Below are positions 17,607 to 27,200 of a stretch of DNA of 64,000 nucleotides, one piece after another. This DNA is from Streptomyces sp. CB02959 (lineage in GTDB: Bacteria; Actinomycetota; Actinomycetes; Streptomycetales; Streptomycetaceae): positions 1 through 64,000 of the forward strand of contig NZ_NNBP01000038.1 of NCBI RefSeq assembly GCF_002803155.1, written 5' to 3'. Position 1 is the stretch's first letter; each line of letters opens with the position of its first letter. Under the pieces are notes generated by a model. It saw only the letters and a program-made list of their open reading frames with translations. It searched no databases and was not told the DNA's origin. A program made the translations under genes and the position numbers.

Positions 17607-17645
17607 GGCAGTGAGCGGCGTGATGACATCGAAGGAGGGGCGCTT

Positions 17646-17768
17646 GTGGCCAAGCACGAGAAGCCGGAGAAGCCGCTGTCGGAGGGGAAACCGCCGCCCG
17701 GGAATTCGGACGGTCAGGTGCCGCCTCCGCCTTCGCCGACGGGGAAGCGTCGGAAGGACGACGACTGA
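17646..17768 (+). CDS. 40-residue Lys/Pro/Asp-rich peptide coupled to a methyltransferase
   Basis: GTG 17646 follows a full-strength AAGGAGG at 17632, and the stop TGA overlaps the ATG of the next gene (TGATG). The product reads MAKHEKPEKPLSEGKPPPGN, then SDGQVPPPPSPTGKRRKDDD. It is hydrophilic, with no Cys and no signal peptide. It contains one Asp-Gly step (NSDGQ), the classic site of isoaspartate or aspartimide formation, and the partner downstream is a PCMT-like enzyme. It could be a modified peptide precursor or a small helper protein; no homologue family is known to me with certainty. Confidence 0.6.
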   Translation: MAKHEKPEKPLSEGKPPPGNSDGQVPPPPSPTGKRRKDDD

Positions 17769-18916
17769 TGGGTCGTCTCTCCGACCTCCAGTCGGGGTTG
17801 GGCCGCGCCATGGAGGAGCAGGGGCTGTGGCCGGCGGACTCCCCGTGGGTCCGCCGAGTCGCCGAGACCTACCCCCGCCACCAGTTCGCGCCTCAGCGGC
17901 TGTGGACGTGGAACGGGCAGGAATACGTGGTCGTTGACCGCGCCGTCGATCCTGAGGGCTGGGGCCGGCTGCTGTACGCCGGGCCGTACGAGTCGACCGT
18001 CACCCAGGTCACCTCCGGGCTACCCACCTCCAGCCTGTCGTGCGAGTCCGTCGTCGCCGACATGCTCGACTCACTGGACCTCCAGGCCGGCCACAGCACG
18101 CTGGAGCTCGGCGCTGCGACTGGCCGCAACTCAAGGCTCCTCGCGGCCCAGACCGGCCCCGACCACGTCGTCACCGTTGAGTTCGACCCGCACCTGGCCG
18201 CGGCCGCCACCGCCAACCTCGAAGCCACCGGCGGCGGAGTCGAGGTCTGCATCGGCGACGGCAACTCCGGCACGCCGGACGGGCGCCGGTACGACCGCGT
18301 CATCTCCACCTACGCCGTCGAGATGGTCCCATGGGCCTGGGTGGAGCAGACCCACCCCGGAGGCCGCATCGTCACACCCTGGGGGCGACTCGGGCACGTC
18401 GCCCTGAAGGTGGCGGCCGACGGCCAATCGGCTCGCGGCTGGATCCAGGGACTCGCGATGTTCATGCCCTCTCGCGGCACTGCAGCGACCCTGAGCTGGG
18501 AGCAGGTGCGCGACGGACACCCCGTTGCCGCGGAAGCGCCGTTCGGCAGGGACCTCGCTCTCCTTCACGAGGACGCCAACGTCCTCTTCGGACTGCGGGT
18601 CATCTGCCCTGACCTCCAGGTCCGCACCGCGGCGACGGAGGACGGCCGGGTCGCGTGGGTGCACGACGGACGGTCCTCCTGGGCACGCATCGAGCAGAAC
18701 GGCCAGGGGCCGGCGGTTGCACAGCAGGGCGGCCAGCGATGCCTGGCTGACGAATTGACCGCCGGCTGGCGCGAATGGGAGAGGGCCGGTGGCCCGGCGG
18801 TCTACGACTTCGGCATGACGCGTACCCCCGAGGCCCAGTACCTGTGGGCGCACCACCCCGAGACGGGGCCGCGCTGGGGTGACCGCGAGCTGACCGGGGG
18901 CGTCCTGACCGCGTGA
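17768..18916 (+). CDS. Protein-L-isoaspartate O-methyltransferase-like enzyme, RiPP-type long form
   Basis: The 382-residue protein has the PCMT core: YPRHQFAPQRLW, then LPTSSLSCESVVADMLDSLD in place of the usual TSSQPS motif, the SAM site STLELGAATGRNSRLLA, VVTVEFDPHLAAAA, and GGRIVTPWGRLGHVALKVAA. About 150 residues beyond the 210-220 of housekeeping PCMT follow, ending WREWERAGGPAVYDFGMTRT. This layout resembles methyltransferases of ATP-grasp, lanthipeptide and FxLD peptide systems. It would methylate an Asp carboxylate using SAM. No ATP-grasp or lanthionine synthetase is nearby. Confidence 0.75.
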   Translation: MGRLSDLQSGLGRAMEEQGLWPADSPWVRRVAETYPRHQFAPQRLWTWNGQEYVVVDRAVDPEGWGRLLYAGPYESTVTQVTSGLPTSSLSCESVVADMLDSLDLQAGHSTLELGAATGRNSRLLAAQTGPDHVVTVEFDPHLAAAATANLEATGGGVEVCIGDGNSGTPDGRRYDRVISTYAVEMVPWAWVEQTHPGGRIVTPWGRLGHVALKVAADGQSARGWIQGLAMFMPSRGTAATLSWEQVRDGHPVAAEAPFGRDLALLHEDANVLFGLRVICPDLQVRTAATEDGRVAWVHDGRSSWARIEQNGQGPAVAQQGGQRCLADELTAGWREWERAGGPAVYDFGMTRTPEAQYLWAHHPETGPRWGDRELTGGVLTA

Positions 18917-19025
18917 AGCCGGCCCGCGCTCCACGGTGGGCGCCTGCCGGCCGCCGTGCCGGGCTGTTGCGGTACTGCCCGCCCTCACGCCGGGCGTCCG
19001 GGGCACGGTACCTATCGGGGCATGC

Positions 19026-19266
19026 TCGCCCGACGACCCGTTCGACTACCTGTTCATCCGTTCCAGCGGCCACATCGGCTCGCTGATGCCCCTCATCGAC
19101 CGCGGCTGCCAGCGAGCCTGTCCGCACCGGCGCCGAGCGCCTGGACGAGGAACTTCTGAGCCGCGTCAAGATCGACCAGGCGGCCCACCTGGCCCAGGAC
19201 GACGTACGCAATCTCCTGAAGGGACAGCGCTACCGGCGGGTACGCCAGAAGGTGGCTCGCCGGTGA
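19026..19266 (+). pseudogene. TniB-like transposition ATPase, C-terminal fragment, frameshifted
   Basis: The remnant reads DDPFDYLFIRSSGHIGSLMP, LIDRGCQRA, then after a +1 shift near 19120 VRTGAERLDEELLSRVKIDQ, AAHLAQ. The SGHIGSLMxLIxRGCQRA stretch and the following helix are typical of the C-terminal part of TniB/TnsC-like AAA ATPases of Tn7/Tn5053-type transposons. The N-terminal Walker motifs are missing. The stop overlaps the start of the next remnant (GTGA), preserving the ancestral tniB-tniQ coupling. Confidence 0.6.
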
Positions 19267-19648
19267 CGCACGCGCGGACCCGTCCGATCCGCCTCGCCCC
19301 ACAGCCGGGCGAGGCACTCGACTCCTGATGGGAGGCGATCGCCTACCGGCTGGGCACCACCATCGGCGACGTCCTCGCCTCGATGGGGCTGCTGCCCCGT
19401 GGTGCCTGTCGGCCCGTGGAGTCGGGCATGTTGCGCCGCCTGATCACTCTCCTCGACACGGACCAGGCGGTGGCCATCTCATGGTCGGCGGCCCTACTCC
19501 GGCGCAGGCGCAGGCGCAGGCCATGACCCTGGCCCGTGAACGCACCTGCCGCGAGCTCGCCGAGGAGACCGGCTTCTCGCTCGGAATGATCAGCTGTCTG
19601 GGCCGCCGACATGACCTGCCTGGTCGCCGACCTGCCCAGAAGCGGTGA
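19263..19648 (+). pseudogene. TniQ-like target-selection protein, N-terminal fragment, broken
   Basis: GTG 19263 opens THARTRPIRLAPQPGEALDS, then TGA, then WEAIAYRLGTTIGDVLASMG. The PxPGEALDSWxEAxAxRL motif is the TniQ/TnsD N-terminus, and TGA replaces TGG (Trp). A further frameshift near 19520 follows a GGCGCA repeat and leads into AQAQAMTLARERTCRELAEE. No zinc-finger C-terminal domain remains. Together with the TniB remnant it marks an extinct Tn7-like element; no transposase (TniA/TnsB) is seen. Confidence 0.6.
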
Positions 19649-19654
19649 CCTGCC

Positions 19655-20572
19655 TCAGCGGGCCGGGAAGCTGTAGGTGTAGCCCTGGGTATCCAGCTGA
19701 TCCAGCAGCTTGGCGAGCGCCGCGACGCTCTGCGAGCGATCGCCACCGCCGTCGTGCATCAGGATGATCGAGCCTGGGTGCAGGTGCCGGTTGATGTTCT
19801 GCAGGATGCACTCGGCGCCCGGTCGCTTCCAGTCGTCGGAGTCGTCGCTCCAGCCGATCGGCCGAAGTCCGTGCTGGGCGGCGATGCCGCGGATGGCGGG
19901 AGTGAAGTCACCGCCGGGTGCCCGGTAGTACCAGAGCTTGGCCCCGGGACCGGCCGCGTCGGATATCTGCTGCTGGGCGTCGGCTATTTCGTGGACGTTG
20001 TAGTCCAGCGGCATGCGGCTCTGCCGCTCGTTGTGGTGTACCGAGTGGTCGCACAGCCGGTCGCCGGCGGCGACTATCGACTTGGTGAGCTCGGGGTGAC
20101 GCTGCGCGTTCGGACCGATCTCGCAGAACGTGGCCTTGGCATGGTGCTGGGCCAGGAGCGCCAGTACCTGCGGCGTCCAGCGCGGGTCCGGGCCGTCGTC
20201 GAAGGTCAGCGCGACGGACTTGCCGCCGTGCTGGGTGCTGCGTTCGAGCGCGTTACTCACTGTGAACTTGCTCGGCGGGCTGGTGGGAGCGATGTCCGGG
20301 CCACTTGGTGAGGCGGTGGCCGAGGGGGAAGGAGAGGGGGAAGGCGATGAGGGCGACGGTGCGGCGCTCGATGTGGAGGTCGACGTGCTGTGCGACGGGG
20401 TCGGGGAAGGGGAGGCCGAACCGGTGGCGACGGGGGGCGGGGAAGGCGCGGCGGACGGCGTCCCGGCGCCCAGCGACGCCTGCGCCGCATGCGTTCCGCA
20501 CGCCGCCAGGGTGGCTCCGGTGAGCACCATCGCGACGGTGGCTGCCGCCTTCTTCGCACTGGCCAATGCCAC
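19655..20572 (-). CDS. Polysaccharide deacetylase lipoprotein (CE4)
   Basis: The 305-residue protein starts at GTG 20572, with GGAGGG 8 bp upstream. A lipoprotein signal (VAMVLTGATLAACG, lipobox LAAC) is followed by about 70 Ser/Pro/Thr-rich residues as a cell-wall spacer. The NodB domain then follows: SVALTFDDGPDPRWTPQVLA (first metal Asp), HSVHHNERQSRM (metal His pair), WYYRAPGGDFTP, and ILMHDGGGDRSQSVAAL (catalytic His). All CE4 motifs are intact. It should remove acetyl groups from peptidoglycan or chitin oligomers outside the cell, anchored by its lipid. Confidence 0.9.
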   Translation of the reverse strand: MALASAKKAAATVAMVLTGATLAACGTHAAQASLGAGTPSAAPSPPPVATGSASPSPTPSHSTSTSTSSAAPSPSSPSPSPSPSATASPSGPDIAPTSPPSKFTVSNALERSTQHGGKSVALTFDDGPDPRWTPQVLALLAQHHAKATFCEIGPNAQRHPELTKSIVAAGDRLCDHSVHHNERQSRMPLDYNVHEIADAQQQISDAAGPGAKLWYYRAPGGDFTPAIRGIAAQHGLRPIGWSDDSDDWKRPGAECILQNINRHLHPGSIILMHDGGGDRSQSVAALAKLLDQLDTQGYTYSFPAR

Positions 20573-20605
20573 AGCAGGTCCCTCCAGCGGCACACCGGCG
20601 GGCAT

Positions 20606-21500
20606 GCCTGTTCAGCGGTGATGTGGTGGTGTCTTGCGCACGGCAGGGACGGGGGCGGGCTGTGCCGGTGTCATCGCCGGATCGGGCCCGCGTTGACGGA
20701 TTCGGCAGCCGGTGCGCCTGCTCCTGGTTCGCCTACGCTCTGTGGCGAAATGGGGATGAATAGTCCGCTTTGTGCGCTATGTCTAAATCGTAGAGGAATC
20801 CGGAGCTGCAACCCAGGGGCTCGCTGTGTGAGCTACGTCCCGTTCGGACCTGCGGCGATGCGTACCTTCTCAGGGCGGTGCCAGGAGGCCCGTGCGGCAC
20901 GTCGTCCTGCACTGCTTCCCACTACGGCCCGTCCAGCAGCCGGGCCCCGCGCGTCGGACCAGCGGTTCGACGGGAGACGAACAGTCGCGCCGCCCGAGCG
21001 GCCGGTGCGACGACCGGATCTCGGCGATCATGTCCGCCATCCGCTCCCACGGGTCCGGGCGATGTCACAGGCGCGCTGCCTCGCGCGGCGGCCTCGCCTC
21101 GGTCGCTTCCGTCGGGGCGTGCAGCCATAGTCGCTGACCGTGTTCCGTGACCATCTGGATCACGGCCATGCGGGGAGCGGGCACGACGCCTCCCCTGCGG
21201 ATCGGAAATGTCGTGCTGATGGCGGTAGGGCAGTCGGCGGCGGGCGGAAGGGGCGCGCGAAGACCCGCAGCGAAGCAACAGCTGCCGTTTGTCGCTGACC
21301 AGCAGCCCCCCGCGGCCCTGGCCGCGCAGCGTCCGCGGCGGCTCGGGCGGCCGCCACGGAGCCCGGCCCCCGTGGCTCGCTGCGGGTTCCCGGCTGACCG
21401 GGCATGCCGAAGGACCACCTGGGCGAGCCGCCCCAACGGGGGCTTGTCCAGGCCGTCCCGTCTGCGCTGGGCTGGACACCGCGATCCGAACAGCCCAGCC
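20606..21500. other. No gene seen
   Basis: About 900 bp without a convincing gene. A somewhat AT-richer stretch near 20750-20820 could be a promoter. Several GC-rich frames are open, but their products are Arg/Pro/Ser-rich, have no motif and have no ribosome-binding site. A 34-codon minus-strand frame at 21065-21169 (MAVIQMVTEHGQRLWLHAPT...) may be a remnant. Confidence 0.35.
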
Positions 21501-21519
21501 GCTGTGTAGGAGACCCAGC

Positions 21520-22290
21520 ATGCGTACTTTCGAGATCGGACAGACGCTGGTGCGGCGCGACGTGCACCGCACAGGTCGCGTATGGAGCGAGCACGCCCTG
21601 CGCGTCCTCGCCGACACGAACCAGGCCCTGGTGACCGCCTGCATGCCGGGCGCCGAGACACGCTGGCCCACTCTGTACGCCAGAGCCCGCACCGCAGGCG
21701 ACCCGACGGCGCGCATCAAGGCGTTCGACGCGATGACGGCGGGGGAGTGGGGCCTGGTGCCTGGCCAGTGGCAGGAGACAGAGCTTCGGATGTGGAAGCC
21801 GCCGGGCGCGTGGTTCAGCGTCAACGCCTTCTATACACCAGCCGGGCTGCGGAACTGGTACGTGAACTTCGAGCACCCCACGACCCGGACCACCGACGGA
21901 TTCGACACCTTCGACCTTGCCGTGGACCTGGTCATCGCCCCGGACCTACAGAGGTGGGAGTGGAAGGACGAGGACGAGTACGCCCACGCAAGGCGCCTCG
22001 GCATCATCAGTGACCAGGAGCACCAAGCCGTCGACGCCGCCCGCACACAGATCTTCGCGATGCTCCGTGAACAGTCAGGGCCTTTCGCCGACGTCGCCTC
22101 GTGGACGTCCTGGCGGTGGCAGCCGGCCTGGCCCGCTCCGTGTCTGCCGCATCCAAGGCCGTCGGGTTCACACACGACGCCATCGTCATCCTCCTGTAAC
22201 GGTGGCGCAGTTGGTACGGACTGTCAGGGCCGCACACAGGAAGCCGAGTTGTCCTGGCACCAGCCACCTGGTGGGCGCCCCATCTCGTAG
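21520..22290 (+). CDS. DUF402-family protein
   Basis: The ATG at about 21520 follows TAGGAGACCC. The product has the DUF402 (FomD-like phosphohydrolase fold) marks: WKPPGAWFSVNAFYTPAGLR, NWYVNFEHPTTRT, DTFDLAVDLVIAPDLQRWEW, KDEDEYAHARRLGIISD. The Asp/Glu cluster binds metal, and family members hydrolyse nucleoside diphosphates or AMP conjugates. The last 40 or so residues (after TSWRWQPAWPAPCLP) look unlike the family and extend over a minus-strand gene, so a frameshift near 22140 may have lengthened the protein. Confidence 0.75.
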   Translation: MRTFEIGQTLVRRDVHRTGRVWSEHALRVLADTNQALVTACMPGAETRWPTLYARARTAGDPTARIKAFDAMTAGEWGLVPGQWQETELRMWKPPGAWFSVNAFYTPAGLRNWYVNFEHPTTRTTDGFDTFDLAVDLVIAPDLQRWEWKDEDEYAHARRLGIISDQEHQAVDAARTQIFAMLREQSGPFADVASWTSWRWQPAWPAPCLPHPRPSGSHTTPSSSSCNGGAVGTDCQGRTQEAELSWHQPPGGRPIS

Positions 22291-22526
22291 AAGCCCTGCA
22301 CCAGCCCGACGAGAACGGCGATGGATACCGCGAGGCACGCGGAAAGGACCGCCCACAGGACGATCTTCTTGGCCTTGCCCCGATCGATGCCACCCTTCCG
22401 CGGTAGGTGCCGGGGGCGCGGCGCAGCCTGCGGCTTGTCAGGGTCGGGCAGTGGTGCTCCGGTGTGACGGCCGACGCTGCCCGCATCCGTAGCGAGAAAG
22501 GCATCCGGTGGGGCGGTCGACCGCAT
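22224..22526 (-). CDS. Small single-pass membrane protein, hypothetical
   Basis: A minus-strand frame of about 100 residues has a Pro-rich N-terminus (PDPDKPQAAPRPRHLPRKGG), a basic anchor (DRGKAKK) and one strong membrane segment (IVLWAVLSACLAVSIAVLVG), then a short tail with two Cys. The start is uncertain: ATG 22526 fits, an ATG at 22613 is also open, and neither has a good ribosome-binding site. It overlaps the doubtful end of the DUF402 gene. Function unknown. Confidence 0.45.
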   Translation of the reverse strand: MRSTAPPDAFLATDAGSVGRHTGAPLPDPDKPQAAPRPRHLPRKGGIDRGKAKKIVLWAVLSACLAVSIAVLVGLVQGFYEMGRPPGGWCQDNSASCVRP

Positions 22527-22625
22527 GCTGCTGCGACTTGACCTACGGCGCGGCCCGCAACGCCGCCGCAATCTGGACTCGACGTTCCACACGCCACCCG
22601 GGATGGTCTCCAAGCCGCTGCATGG

Positions 22626-23272
22626 TCACGTCAGGCCGAACCATGGCAGGCATTCCGGCAGCCCCTCCATCTTCACCGGGACCAGCTGGTGTTGCTGCCA
22701 CTGTTCGGCAGTGAGGCGGAGCCTGCGCAGCACGGCGGGCTCAGCGCGTACGGCATGACGTTCGATGCCGTCCTCGTGATAGCCGAGCTTGCGCGAAACC
22801 GCCAGCGAGGCTGCGCTGTCTGCATACGCCCCAGAGACAGCGTGCTGTGCACCGAGTCCGGCGAAGGCCAGGTGGAGGACGGCCGCGCGCATCTCAGTCC
22901 CCAGGCCCTGGCGGTGATAAGCCCTGCCCAGCCAGGAGCCAGTGCCCACTTCACGGCGGACCGAAAGATCCCGAGCACCGATGCCCTGCGTACCCACGAC
23001 GGTGCCGTCTCTCACGACCGCCAGGTTCAGCTCCCACTTCTCCGGCTGCCACTCACCCCAGGAGCGCCAGTGGTACTGCAGGACACTTCGAGCACGCTGC
23101 TCGGGCCCGACATCGGTCCATGCCACGGTGAACGGCTGCACCGCCGGATCATGCACGCCATCGGCGGCCACGAAGCCAACGCGGCGAGATCATCCAGGTT
23201 CGGCAACCGAAGCTCCAGCCGCGGTGTGGTCAACCGCAGGCCCGCAAGCGGCCAGTGGGTCAGCAGGGTCAT
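22626..23272 (-). pseudogene. GNAT acetyltransferase split by a frameshift
   Basis: From ATG 23272 the minus strand reads MTLLTHWPLAGLRLTTPRLE, LRLPNLDDLAALA, the normal N-terminus of a RimJ/RimL-type acetyltransferase. Near 23172 the protein continues in another frame as AADGVHDPAVQPFTVAWTDV through YHWRSWGEWQPEKWELNLAV, GTGSWLGRAYHRQGLGTEMR (acetyl-CoA loop) and SRKLGYHEDGIERHAVRAEP. One indel separates the two halves. Otherwise the gene is full length, so this may be a sequencing error or a very recent mutation. Confidence 0.7.
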
Positions 23273-23638
23273 GGCCAGGGATTCTTCTCGCTCCCAGCCA
23301 TCGCGACCACTGGATTTCGAGGGGAGGCGTGTTGCGGAGGCTGTTTCCTGCGCCCCTAGCATGGTGGACCTCTTCGGTCGACACGCTTTAGTTGTGGTCG
23401 GCGGCCAAGTCGACAACCCACCTCCCTGCCGGTCACCGTAACGGAGCGGTGGTGAAGGGGCGTTGAGATCGCTGAAGGGGATCCGGGGGAGGGGCGGGTG
23501 AGGCATCATGGGTACCTCGCATCGCCCGAGGGCATCGGTGCAGGTCGTCAGGTCCCCGCCCAACGGGCTCCGGGCGCCGCCCCGCACCGACCGCGCGCCC
23601 GTCCCGGGCGGTTCACCTACGGCCCTGGGGGAGGGGCA

Positions 23639-23905
23639 GTGAGCAACTCCGCGGCATACCGGTGGTCCTACGTGGACGTGGAAGCCGAACGGTGCCGGGA
23701 ACCGCGCGCCCGATTGGGGCAGGAGACCGCCCGCGCTCGCGAACTCCAGGGACAGGCCCGGTCGCTGCGCCGGGTGCACCGCACCGCGGCGGTCGACGTG
23801 CCCGCCGTCACCGTGTCGTCGCACGCCGGCTCCGAGGAGCTCGGCGCGGCGCTGGAGTCGGCCTGCCGGGCCAACCAGCGAGCCGAGGTCGAACTCGCCC
23901 GATGA
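23639..23905 (+). CDS. Small coiled-coil protein, hypothetical
   Basis: GTG 23639 follows GGGGAGGGG and gives 88 residues (SNSAAYRWSYVDVEAERCRE; RLGQETARARELQGQARSLR; SEELGAALESACRANQRAEV). Most of it is predicted by eye to be charged amphipathic helix with heptad-like spacing. The stop overlaps the ATG of a second small frame (ATGA), which in turn leads to the kinase-like gene, so the group looks like one operon. Family and function are not recognised. Confidence 0.6.
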   Translation: MSNSAAYRWSYVDVEAERCREPRARLGQETARARELQGQARSLRRVHRTAAVDVPAVTVSSHAGSEELGAALESACRANQRAEVELAR

Positions 23906-24178
23906 CCGCCGACGCCGTCCGGTTCACCGGCGTCCCCCGTCCCGGCGAACTCAGCGCACTGGGAGAGGGCTTGGCGGATCGCGGCGTGACCTTCCAGGAG
24001 AACTCATGGCGATGGCCGGGGAGACCACCGAGTACGAGCGGGAGAACGCCACCGGGCACGCCGCCGGGCATGAGGCCGGGCGCGCCACCGCTCCGCCGGG
24101 GGGAACCACCGGCTCCGACTCGCCCGGGACGTCGAGGTGGCCCGCGCCGCCCTCGACGAGCACGGTGCGCCCTGCTGA
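23902..24178 (+). pseudogene. Second small helical protein, apparently frameshifted
   Basis: ATG 23902 opens MTADAVRFTGVPRPGELSAL, GEGLADRGVTFQEN. After about 24000 the coding signal moves to another frame (MAMAGETTEYERENATGHAA), then near 24080 to a third (RDVEVARAALDEHGAPC, stop at 24178). Pieced together it is a helical protein of about 92 residues, like the preceding gene. The two shifts make it a pseudogene as sequenced; sequencing error in GC runs cannot be excluded. Confidence 0.4.
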
Positions 24179-24239
24179 ACAGCCCCGCGACCCGCCCCCG
24201 CACGCACCCGGCACCGCGACGCCGGAACGAGGAACGCTC

Positions 24240-27200
24240 ATGGCCGACATGCCGACCGAAGACCCAGCAGGCGACGCCGGGACGCCCCAGCGGAGCCCGA
24301 GTCCACCGACCCGGAAACAGCACCGTGACACCGTGCCCCCGAAGCCGACGAGCCCGCCGCCCCGCCAACAGGACCCGGACGCCGCCCCACCCCGACCCAC
24401 GAACCCGCCGACCCGCGTCCAACACCCCGAGGCCGTCTCCCCGGACGCCCCCACCCGCCCCAACCCGCCCCGCGTCGACCCGCCCACCCGCCGCGAGGCC
24501 GGCAACACCGCGCACCGCGAGTTCCCACCGGGCCTGCGGGACCGCTACGAACCCCACGGCGTGGCCGGTGCCGGCAGTGAGGGCACCGTCTGGCACGTGC
24601 GGCGGCTGGCCGACGGCTCCGACGCGGCGGTGAAGGTCGCCCACCCGGGCCAGATCATGGACATGGACACCCTCGAACATCTCGCGACACCGGAGTTCCG
24701 GCGCCACGTGCCCCGTATCCACGACTTCGGGGAGATAGCGGTCGGCCCCGCCGTGTGCGGCTGGGTGGCGATGGAGTACCTGCCCACGACCCTCGACGAC
24801 CACCTCGCCCGGCAACTGCGCGGCGACCAGCGGCGCGACGACCGCCCCCGGACCGAACACACCGTCCGCGAACTGGCCGATCTCCTGGACTTCTGGCAGA
24901 CCCGCATCGACCGCAACCCACTGGACCTGAAGCCCGCCAACATCCTCGTCAGGCAACGCCCCGACGGGCCACCGGAGTTCGTCGTCGCGGACTTCGGCGG
25001 CATCGCCAAGTTCACCGCGAGCCAGAGCTACCGCGACTTCCAGATCACCGCCCTCTACATGGCGCCCGAACAGATCGTCCACCAGAACCTCAAGGCCACC
25101 CCCTGGTGGACTCTCGGCCTGGTGCTGTACCAGGTGTTCACGGGCCGCCCGCTGTACGTCCTCGACGACGACGCCCGGATCACCGACGAGGCATGGACCC
25201 GGGGACTGATCCTGCACAGCGAGGTCAACCTCGGCGCGGTCACCGACGCCCGGCAGAACCTGCTGCTCCAGGGCCTGTTGACCAAGGACCCCGACGACCG
25301 GTGGACCGCGGCCGAGATCCACCGGTGGCTCAAGGGCGAGACCCCGGACGTCGTCCGGCCCTCCGCCCCCGACGCCCCGACCGCCGCCCGGCATGCCAAC
25401 CGGCCGATCACCTTCCGCGGCCAGGCCCACCACGAAGCCGAGAGCCTGGCCGCGGCCATGGCCCAGCACTCGGAGGCGGCCGCGAAGTGGCTCATGAAGG
25501 AGGGCGGGCCGCGCCTGGCGGCCTGGCTGCGCGAGGACCTGTCGGACACCGCCTACGACAGTGAGCAGCTGCTCACCCTCAACCGGGGCCGGGACGGGCA
25601 GCGCCTGGTGCGCGCCGCGGTCGCCGCGCTGGCCTTCGTCGCCGTCTTCGCGCCCACCGCGACCCCGCAGTACCGGGGGCGGCGGGTGGACGCGGAGGGC
25701 ATCGCCCGGATCGCCCAGGGCGGCGAGGCGGTCGGATTCGTCGAGGAACTCCTGGCGGCCTCCGTGCCCACCGTCGCCGCCGGCTTCGTCTGCGGCCACG
25801 AGCAGTGCACCGAGGGACGCTGCCGGGTACTGCTCACCCTCGCCGACGAACTGCCCCGCACCCTCGACCGGATCCGCGCCGAGGCCCGCACGCTCAAGCG
25901 CCGCGGCGACCCCCAGAACGACGGCGCCCTGAACACCTATGAGACGAACTTCGCCTACGGCCTGGCCGCGGCCCTGATCGTGCACCCCGGCGACCGCCGG
26001 CGGGCCCTGGTGCCGCTGGCCGGACTGCCGGGCGTACTCGCCCCGCTGGCCGCCAAGGCGCCGGTGGCCCTCCTGGTGGTCCTCGCCCACTTCGGCGCAG
26101 TGCGCCACCAGGCGCTCGCCGTACTGCGCCGCCGCCGGGAGGACGCCGGATTCCTCCGGAGGTGGGCGGACCTGCACCGCCGGGCGGCAGCCGGGGATCC
26201 GGCCACCGTGCCCGGGCGGGCTGCCCTGATCGCCGCCGCCGCGCTGCTGCCCCGGGTGCTCAGGGCCGATGCGCTCGGCACCGACCACCAATTGGCCTTC
26301 CGCGAGTGGTGGTCGGCCACTCGGATCCCCCTGGCGCAGCGGCTGATCGCCGCCGCCACCCTCTGCACCCTGTTGTGGCTGCTGATCTGGTCCGGCGCGG
26401 TGTTCCGGTCCGTCTACGACGCCGACCTCGGCTGGGCGGCACTGTGGCCCGACGACGCCCTGGTCGGCTCGCTCACCCGTGCCGCGAACGCCGCCATCAC
26501 GACCCAGGCCGGGTTGTGTGCGGTGGCGGTCGCCGGTGCGCTGGCCTTCGCGGCGGCCCCCACTCGGCTCAACCGCCCCCTGCTGCTGGCCGTCGCGCTC
26601 CTCGCCGGCTACCTCGGCTACGCCCGCCCGCACCTCCCCCCGCTCGACCTGCTGCACCTGGGCGACGACCTGGCGGAGCGCCTGCGCCACCTGGAGGGCG
26701 GCTGGCGCAGCGGGAACGGCCTGGTGGCCCTCGTCGTCTTCCCGCTGGGCTGCGTGGCGTTGGGCGGCCTGGCCCACTGGCTGCTGGGACAGGCCCGCGC
26801 GGCGGAGGAGACCCAGGCCGGACTGCGCCGCGACCGGGCGGAGCGCCGACGGGTCCGGGCCGGGCTCCCCGCGCGCCCGCACTCCGATGCCCGGCAGTGG
26901 CGGAACGGGGCGGACGGCACCCGGGACCGCGTCCAGTTCGGCCTGGCCGCGCTGCTGACCCTGATCACCGTGCTGTGGGCGGCCGTCGAGATCCGGGTCG
27001 CCCTCCTCAGCGGGGAACACCACACTCTCGCCTCCTGGGGGACCGGTCAGCAGGGCGCCTCCTACCAGTCGCAGTACCTGCTGGTCTGCGCCGCGATCTG
27101 TGCCGCGGCGGCGCTGTGCCGACCGGCGGGCGCCCGCCGGGTGGTGGGGTGGGCCGTCGTCGCCGTCGCGGCGCTCGGCCTGCTGCCGCCGCCGGTCGAA

